Below, piece by piece: positions 15,319 to 19,609 of a stretch of 19,609 nt of DNA. Each line of letters begins with the position of its first letter. Position 1 is the first letter of the stretch. Both the position numbers and the translations under genes were made by a program. This DNA is from an uncultured Saprospiraceae bacterium (GTDB lineage: Bacteria > Bacteroidota > Bacteroidia > Chitinophagales > Saprospiraceae): NCBI GenBank assembly GCA_905479665.1, contig CAJQNM010000385.1, positions 1 to 19,609 of the forward strand, read 5' to 3'. A model generated the notes under the pieces. The model was not told the DNA's origin. It searched no databases and saw nothing but the letters and a program-made list of their open reading frames with translations.

Positions 15319-16213
15319 AATTCTCTATTTGCTTTTCTAGGTTATTGATTACTCTTAATCGATGGGACAAGATGCGATCCTGAAAAATGGCAAACAATTC
15401 AAGGAGGGGGTAGAGGTTTTCTCTCAATGTGCACACGAAATCTGGCTTCTGGCACATATCCCAAATGACCTGTTGTTCAGAAACACCTTCCTCACTCGAA
15501 AGCTGAAAATGAGTCAAAGTTTCAGAGGTGCACTCTTGATAAAATCGCTTCCAGACACCCGAAACTTCCGAAGTTCGATCGCGCCAAAATGCGATAAACC
15601 TAAATAGGCTAAAGTGATTGAGCTGCCGAAAATTATTGGGCCCTCCATTTTTGATCACTCGACGCCAATATTCCCAATCTCCACCTCGCTCCAGGGTGGC
15701 ATCCCAATAACCAAAACGTTCAAAACAACTACGCCGATGCACAGTGCAATCAGAGTGGATTCTATTTCGCTTCAGGTCAAGAAAATCCGCAAGAATCACG
15801 GGATCATGAAGGGCAAAAGTGTTTGGCACTATTGTCAATTCTCGTGACACATAAAGTGATCTCATGAAAACAATATCCAGTTGCCTCTCTTGCTCCAGGG
15901 TTGCAACTGCTGTACTCAAATGATCTTTCATCATTACATTGTCGTGCGTCATGTAGGACATATACTCCCCAGAAGCCTTCTTCATAGCAATGTTCCGATT
16001 TGCGTAGCCGAACCCCGGAGCTTTCGGGAGATCATAGCAAACCACTCGTGGATCTGTATACGAACGGACCATCTCCGCAGTGTGATCGGTACATCCGTCA
16101 CAAACCACCAGGCATTCGAGATCTCCAAGATCTTGTTGTAAAACACTATCTAGTGCAATCTTCAAAAGATGGGGAGCATTGTATGTTGGGAGGAGTACAC
16201 TTACTTTCGGCAT
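15299..16213 (-). CDS. Glycosyltransferase family 2 protein
   Basis: The 304-residue protein starts VSVLLPTYNAPHLLKIALDS, the GT2 nucleotide-binding strand, with LECLVVCDGCTDHTAEMV supplying the uracil-contact aspartate (Asp39). The segment NRNIAMKKASGEYMSYMTHD leads to the metal site, which reads THDN instead of the common DxDD. The acceptor half has DWEYWRRVIKNGG near 200, a tryptophan-rich motif often seen in inverting GT2 enzymes. No transmembrane segment is evident, so the enzyme should be cytosolic or peripheral. It heads the minus-strand cluster and overlaps the downstream epimerase family gene by 20 bases. Donor and acceptor sugars cannot be inferred. Confidence 0.93.
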   Translation of the reverse strand: MPKVSVLLPTYNAPHLLKIALDSVLQQDLGDLECLVVCDGCTDHTAEMVRSYTDPRVVCYDLPKAPGFGYANRNIAMKKASGEYMSYMTHDNVMMKDHLSTAVATLEQERQLDIVFMRSLYVSRELTIVPNTFALHDPVILADFLDLKRNRIHSDCTVHRRSCFERFGYWDATLERGGDWEYWRRVIKNGGPNNFRQLNHFSLFRFIAFWRDRTSEVSGVWKRFYQECTSETLTHFQLSSEEGVSEQQVIWDMCQKPDFVCTLRENLYPLLELFAIFQDRILSHRLRVINNLEKQIENYDQRAD

Positions 16214-16270
16214 CGATCTTAAATCTACACGATTTTCAAAATCTTCAACCTATAAATTGGTCGGCACTTT

Positions 16271-16302
16271 TTGCATTCTCACAGGCAAGATCTGTACCTT
16301 TG
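16271..16302 (+). promoter_or_regulatory. Bacteroidota-type promoter of the tRNA gene
   Basis: TTG at 16271-16273 (within TTTTTG) is followed after 21 bases by TACCTTTG at 16295-16302, an exact match to the TAnnTTTG -7 box of the Bacteroidota housekeeping sigma factor. The usual initiation distance places the start at about 16308-16310, at or next to the first base of the tRNA. Confidence 0.75.
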
Positions 16303-16309
16303 TTCATTC

Positions 16310-16383
16310 GGTCCCATAGCTCAGTTGGTTAGAGCATCTGACTCATAATCAGAGGGTCCAAGGTTCGAGCCCTTGTGGGACCA
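16310..16383 (+). tRNA. tRNA with CAU anticodon (tRNA-Met, or tRNA-Ile2)
   Basis: The cloverleaf closes fully. The acceptor stem GGTCCCA pairs with TGGGACC, and the D arm is GCTC...GAGC with AGTTGGTTA in the loop. The anticodon stem TCTGA/TCAGA has loop CTCATAA and anticodon CAT at 16344-16346, and the T stem CAAGG/CCTTG carries the TTCGAGC loop. The discriminator base is A, and CCA is not encoded after it. A first G-C acceptor pair excludes initiator tRNA. Elongator Met is the first choice, but an Ile2 tRNA with lysidine at C34 has the same anticodon and cannot be excluded. Confidence 0.93.
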
Positions 16384-16389
16384 CTGATT

Positions 16390-16431
16390 GAGTGCGAGTG
16401 TGGGTGTGAATGTGAGCATGAGGACGGGTGT
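16390..16431. repeat. Degenerate 6-base tandem repeat, GAGTGT-like
   Basis: Seven successive hexamers read GAGTGC, GAGTGT, GGGTGT, GAATGT, GAGCAT, GAGGAC, GGGTGT, starting seven bases after the tRNA. The array is purine/GT-rich on plus and lies in noncoding DNA between the tRNA and recX. The copies have diverged, so it looks like an old simple-sequence expansion. Confidence 0.5.
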
Positions 16432-16503
16432 GTGCTATGGGCAAACAGTGTGTTTTCACCTATCTCTCCTTGATTTATCTCGTTATCGCAACCAGGTGAA
16501 CAC

Positions 16504-16959
16504 ATGCTACAAGACGCTATAGCAAAGTTGCAGAGGTACTGTGCGTACCAGGAGCGTTGCCACCAGGAGGTACGTACGAAATTGCTGAAACTCCAGGTGT
16601 ATGGCGAAGATCTCGAATACGTCATTGCTTCGTTGATCAGCGATGATTTTCTCAACGAAAGTCGTTTTGCAGAGGCCTATGCAAGGGGCAAATTCAAAAT
16701 TAACAGGTGGGGGAAAGTGAAGATCCGACTTCAATTAAAAGCCCGCAAGGTTTCTGACTTTGACATCAAGCAGGCCTTATCAGCCATCGATGATGAAAGT
16801 TACAGAACTACTTTGTCGAGATTACTCGAACGAAAAAATGAGCTGCTGGACGAAGAAGATCCCTTCGTGCTTCGCAACGCATTATTTCGATTTGCCGCCG
16901 GAAAAGGCTATGAAAGCGACATTATCAAAGAGGTAATAAGTGATCTAAATCGAGAATAA
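16504..16959 (+). CDS. recX: Regulatory protein RecX family
   Basis: RecX modulates RecA filament growth. The 151-residue protein consists of the family's repeated three-helix units: CAYQERCHQEVRTKLLKL (unit 1), LISDDFLNESRFAEAYARGK (unit 2, with the hallmark sDfLnesRFAeay phrase), then INRWGKVKIRLQLKARKVSD and a third, looser unit ending KGYESDIIKEVI. This matches RecX in order and length. The ATG at 16504 is preceded by AGGTG at a suitable distance. It does not lie next to recA here. The gene is transcribed in the same direction as the tRNA but its own promoter was not identified. The upstream DNA carries the hexamer repeat. Confidence 0.92.
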   Translation: MLQDAIAKLQRYCAYQERCHQEVRTKLLKLQVYGEDLEYVIASLISDDFLNESRFAEAYARGKFKINRWGKVKIRLQLKARKVSDFDIKQALSAIDDESYRTTLSRLLERKNELLDEEDPFVLRNALFRFAAGKGYESDIIKEVISDLNRE

Positions 16960-16993
16960 ACGTGATTTTATGTGTGAAGGCACGGAAACTAGC

Positions 16994-17015
16994 ACCTAAA
17001 ATGATTATCTTAGGT
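16994..17015. repeat. Inverted repeat between recX and the OmpA-family gene
   Basis: ACCTAA at 16994-16999 is complementary to TTAGGT at 17010-17015 around a 10-base loop. The stem is short and AT-rich with no T-tract, so a terminator function is doubtful. An operator for the downstream gene pair is equally possible. Confidence 0.3.
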
Positions 17016-17047
17016 AGCCACCCTTCTTATTAACAATACGAAAAGTC

Positions 17048-17842
17048 ATGAAAGCTCTTTTATGGTTTCTCACCGCCCTCTGGTTCGTCGGGTCGTGGTA
17101 CTGGTATGTCTGTCCCCACAAAGAAGTTTGCCCCTGGGTCAAGCCCATCGAAAAAATCGTCGCAAAAGAATACGGACCGTTGGTCTTTGACTGGTCAAAG
17201 ACCTCGGCGATCACCTCTGATCGATTTCCGCAGTATCGTGATTCCATTTTGGCTCAATTGAAAGATCAAGATTTACTTGAGATCACTGGCCAATACTACG
17301 GGGACGAGGAAAATACAAGTTCTTACGATAACCTCGGTCTAGCTAGAGCCAATGCGGTCAAGGATAGAATGGTACCTCCCCTAAGTGCTGACCGGGTAGA
17401 GCTAAAAGCGCAACTTTTGGGAGAGAATTCAGCCCGGGCAAAAGCAGATAAGTTTAGAGCCGCTACTTTCCGGCGCATCGTGCACAATGAGTCAGTGCAC
17501 GAAATTGCCGGCAAGATGATCATCAATTTCCCACACGCTTCGGCAGATATGCTTGAAAATGCAAAGCTGGTAGCATATTTGGATAGCCTCGTTGAGCGAC
17601 TGGAAAAAACGGACGAAAAAGTAAACCTGGTAGGCCATACCGACAGCTCTGCAGGGGCAGCTCGCAATATGCGCTTGGGTTTGGAGCGAGCCCAGGCCAT
17701 CAAGGATATCTTGGTCGACAAAGGTTTGCCAGCCTCACGTATCATGACCTCAAGCAAAGGTGAATCACAACCTATTGCCGACAACAACAGCACTGCTGGC
17801 AAGCAGCAAAACCGTCGTGTTGAGTTAACTATCGTATCATAA
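17048..17842 (+). CDS. OmpA-family protein with a duplicated OmpA-like domain
   Basis: The 264-residue protein has an N-terminal hydrophobic segment (residues 1-20; VCPHKEVCPW follows), so it is a membrane-anchored or exported envelope protein. The C-terminal half (about 155-263) is a standard peptidoglycan-binding OmpA-like domain. VNLVGHTDSSAG carries Asp199, RLGLERAQAIKDIL contains the conserved helix arginine, and GKQQNRRVELTIV contains the terminal Arg pair. The first half (about 47-125) follows the same plan in weakened form: LEITGQYYGDEE replaces the GHTD strand, and LGLARANAVKDRM matches the helix. No beta-barrel precedes these domains, unlike true OmpA. The following gene begins 18 bases after its stop, so both are probably one operon. 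Confidence 0.9.
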   Translation: MKALLWFLTALWFVGSWYWYVCPHKEVCPWVKPIEKIVAKEYGPLVFDWSKTSAITSDRFPQYRDSILAQLKDQDLLEITGQYYGDEENTSSYDNLGLARANAVKDRMVPPLSADRVELKAQLLGENSARAKADKFRAATFRRIVHNESVHEIAGKMIINFPHASADMLENAKLVAYLDSLVERLEKTDEKVNLVGHTDSSAGAARNMRLGLERAQAIKDILVDKGLPASRIMTSSKGESQPIADNNSTAGKQQNRRVELTIVS

Positions 17843-17860
17843 TTAAAACAGCCAACTCTG

Positions 17861-18916
17861 ATGATTCCATTACAAACATTCGGTCAAAATGTGACCACGT
17901 ACCCGGGCAATGGCACCTTTGGTTCACATACTTTTGAGGTCGTACTCATGTTGCTCGGCGCCTTCCTCCTGGGCTGGCTTCTGCATCACTTCATCTATTG
18001 TACGCGACATAAAGCACGCATCGCCGACCTGGAAGGAGATTTGCGAACCTCACGAGGCAAACTTAAAGACGCTGGAGCTGATCTAGAGAAGTGCAATAGT
18101 CAAGTTATAAACTTGAAAGGAGATAAAGCTGGTATGAGCACTCGAATTAAGGAACTGGAAAACGAAGTAGCAAATGCCCAGGTGGTCTCCCCAGCCATCA
18201 CAGCTATAGATGAGAGCGCTGCGATTGTGGCCGCAGGCATTATTGCCGATACTGCGACTCGGGATAGCTATGACGCAGATGGAGCTCGTGCCGCTTTTGG
18301 TAAACACGTAGACGAAGATGACCTCAAAATCGTCGAAGGGATTGGTCCTAAGACGGAGCAGATTCTCAATCAATCATCCATCATGACCTGGAAGCAGCTC
18401 AGCAATACTTCGGTGAGCCAGTTGCAAGGCATTCTCAATGATGCAGGAGACCGTTTTCAATTGCTGAACCCCGGTACATGGCCAAAGCAAGCCGAACTAG
18501 CCTCCGAGGGAGACTGGCTCAAACTTCGTGAGTACCAAGATTTTTTGCTGGGTGGGGTAGAACCTGAGGGTATCGTGACCAGCAGTCTGGTCGCAGACTC
18601 GGGCGGAAGCACTTTTGATGGTGATGCGGCAAAAGCTGTCTTTGGGCGGAAAGTGAATCTCGATGATCTCAAAATCGTAGAGGGAATCGGTCCTAAAATT
18701 GCGGAACTACTCAACAACGAAGGGATCCATACTTGGCGAGTACTCGCAGATACCAGTGTAGAAAGGCTGCAAGAGATTCTAGATAGTGCAGGTGAACGTT
18801 ATCGCATCCATAGTCCTACCACATGGCCTAAACAAGCAGGTCTAGCAGCTGAGGGAAAGTGGGAAATACTCAACGAATATCAGGACTTTCTTGATGGTGG
18901 TGTAGAACCATCATGA
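17861..18916 (+). CDS. Membrane-anchored coiled-coil protein with two helix-hairpin-helix modules
   Basis: The 351-residue protein has a single membrane segment near residues 25-47 (VLMLLGAFLLGWLLHHFIY), a probable coiled coil near 52-105 (IADLEGDLRTSRGKLKD...KELENEVANA), and two copies of a roughly 95-residue module at 142-236 and 256-350. Each module starts DDLKIVEGIGPK, a helix-hairpin-helix hairpin like those that bind DNA backbone, and continues TSV..LQ.IL..AG and TWPKQA.LA.EG.W. It ends EYQDFL.GGVEP. The module recurs in Saprospirales proteins, often fused to others, and has no assigned function that I know of. The OmpA-like gene lies 18 bases upstream. The orientation of the C-terminal part across the membrane is not fixed by the sequence. 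Confidence 0.88.
   Translation: MIPLQTFGQNVTTYPGNGTFGSHTFEVVLMLLGAFLLGWLLHHFIYCTRHKARIADLEGDLRTSRGKLKDAGADLEKCNSQVINLKGDKAGMSTRIKELENEVANAQVVSPAITAIDESAAIVAAGIIADTATRDSYDADGARAAFGKHVDEDDLKIVEGIGPKTEQILNQSSIMTWKQLSNTSVSQLQGILNDAGDRFQLLNPGTWPKQAELASEGDWLKLREYQDFLLGGVEPEGIVTSSLVADSGGSTFDGDAAKAVFGRKVNLDDLKIVEGIGPKIAELLNNEGIHTWRVLADTSVERLQEILDSAGERYRIHSPTTWPKQAGLAAEGKWEILNEYQDFLDGGVEPS
18284..18568 (+). repeat. First internal HhH module copy
   Basis: This copy covers residues 142-236 of the host protein. It aligns over its full length with the copy at 18626-18910. Identical blocks are DLKIVEGIGPK, the TW pair near the middle, TWPKQA and EYQDFL. The DNA has diverged more than the protein. Confidence 0.85.
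18626..18910 (+). repeat. Second internal HhH module copy
   Basis: This copy covers residues 256-350. It has the regular GPKIAELLNNEGIHTW pattern of a helix-hairpin-helix, whereas the first copy has GPKTEQILNQSSIMTW and is the more divergent of the two. Confidence 0.85.
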
Positions 18917-18934
18917 ATTTAGCTGCTGGTGCAT

Positions 18935-19609
18935 TTAGAGCACTGTGACATCCAAGAAGTCTCGCTTATCCGGATAGTCGGTCGTATAGTGTAGTCCACG
19001 ACTCTCTTTGCGCTTGCCGGCAAATTTTGTGACTAAGTGACCTATCGTAATCATGTTTCGCAGCTCCATTAAGATGGGTGAGAGTGCCGTGGACCGGTAA
19101 AGTTCTTCCGTCTCCTCATAGAGAAGATGAAGACGCTTGGTTGCTCTTTGCAGTCGCATGTCATTGCGCACAATGCCGACATAGTTACTCATGATGTCAC
19201 GTAGTTCTCTCAAACTTTGCGTGATCAAGACTTTTTCCTTTGGTTCCATAGTACCCTTGGCATCCCAATCCGGAATATCATCCCGAAAGGATACGGCATT
19301 GATGGCGCCATCGACATGCTCAGCAATACGTTGCGCAAAAACCAATCCTTCGAGGAGAGAATTTGAGGCTAACCGGTTGGCACCATGCAATCCGGTAGAG
19401 GTGCACTCCCCGGCTGCATAAAGATTGTTAATTGAAGATCGGCCCCATTCATCTACTTTGATGCCACCACACATATAGTGGCATGCCGGCACCACCGGGA
19501 TAAAATCTGAAAATGGATCCAGACCAACACTCATGCACTTATCGTAGATGGTCGGGAAATGAGCTCTGAAACCAGTCTTGTCCAAGTGTCGGCAATCAAG
19601 ATAGACGTA
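18935..19609 (-). CDS. nadB: L-aspartate oxidase NadB, C-terminal part (cut by the window edge)
   Basis: NadB oxidises L-aspartate to iminoaspartate, the first step of de novo NAD synthesis. The frame continues to the window end (its first visible codons read YVYLDCRHLDKTGF), so the N-terminal FAD-binding part lies outside. Diagnostic stretches are PACHYMCGGIKVDEWGRSS and YAAGECTSTGLHGANRLASN, then SLLEGLVFAQR, which contact FAD and the substrate. The C-terminal helical domain follows with LRDIMSNYVGIVRNDMRL and ends DYPDKRDFLDVTVL, a typical length. The start at 19585 suggested by an in-frame TTG is internal and not real. The gene converges with the HhH-protein gene, 18 bases apart. Confidence 0.96.
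   Translation of the reverse strand, partial: YVYLDCRHLDKTGFRAHFPTIYDKCMSVGLDPFSDFIPVVPACHYMCGGIKVDEWGRSSINNLYAAGECTSTGLHGANRLASNSLLEGLVFAQRIAEHVDGAINAVSFRDDIPDWDAKGTMEPKEKVLITQSLRELRDIMSNYVGIVRNDMRLQRATKRLHLLYEETEELYRSTALSPILMELRNMITIGHLVTKFAGKRKESRGLHYTTDYPDKRDFLDVTVL

Noticed and set aside
16329..16655. Minus-strand ORF across the tRNA, the hexamer tract and recX start
   Set aside because: It runs through the tRNA antisense; its His/Ser-rich part is a translation of the simple repeat.
17323..17802. Long minus-strand ORF opposite the OmpA-like gene
   Set aside because: Ser/Ala-rich antisense translation with no recognisable domain; the plus-strand gene explains the open frame.

Overview
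The window reads as chromosomal DNA from a member of the Bacteroidota, probably a Saprospirales/Lewinella-like lineage. The support is indirect. A tRNA gene is preceded by the Bacteroidota-type -33 TTG / -7 TAnnTTTG promoter. The gene families include a secreted protein with a 'VGIGTTSPDADLEI'-type phrase and a DUF3108 secreted protein. There is also a PadR regulator next to a prefix-domain FtsX-like permease, and a protein with tandem 'VEGIGPK' helix-hairpin-helix modules. No rRNA, insertion sequence, prophage or CRISPR array is visible.

Layout. Bases 3-218 hold the tail of an unidentified gene, followed by an AT-rich gap. From about 519 to 5808 seven genes run on the plus strand with overlaps or gaps of at most 13 bases: a complete TRAP transporter (lipoprotein receptor, small and large membrane subunits), a small TfoX_N-like protein, an HMCES/YedK-type abasic-site protein, an AraC/PchR-like regulator and an AHSA1-type SRPBCC protein. 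Facing them is a secreted fibre-like protein (5876-6955, minus). A gap of about 860 bases (6956-7813) contains at most decayed coding sequence. A POT-family peptide transporter and a DUF3108 secreted protein follow, both on minus. A structured intergenic region with two terminator-like hairpins separates the DUF3108 gene from the divergent ruvC.

From 10592 to 14226 on plus come ruvC, a padR regulator and a large FtsX-like permease with a prefix domain. The last two overlap by ATGA and form the family's usual regulator-permease pair. A minus-strand cluster (14228-16213) encodes, in transcription order, a GT2 glycosyltransferase, an RmlC-like sugar epimerase family protein and a DinB-fold protein. 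A CAU-anticodon tRNA with a clear promoter, recX, an OmpA-family protein with a duplicated domain, and a membrane-anchored coiled-coil/helix-hairpin-helix protein follow on plus. The window closes in the 3' part of nadB (minus), cut by the edge.

How the genes fit together. The TRAP operon imports an organic acid, substrate unknown. RuvC, RecX and the HMCES-like protein are three DNA-maintenance functions, but they sit in different transcription units. The glycosyltransferase and epimerase probably act in surface polysaccharide synthesis. The least described part is the OmpA-like / membrane-HhH gene pair at 17048-18916: an envelope protein next to a membrane-anchored protein carrying two copies of a module that looks nucleic-acid-binding.
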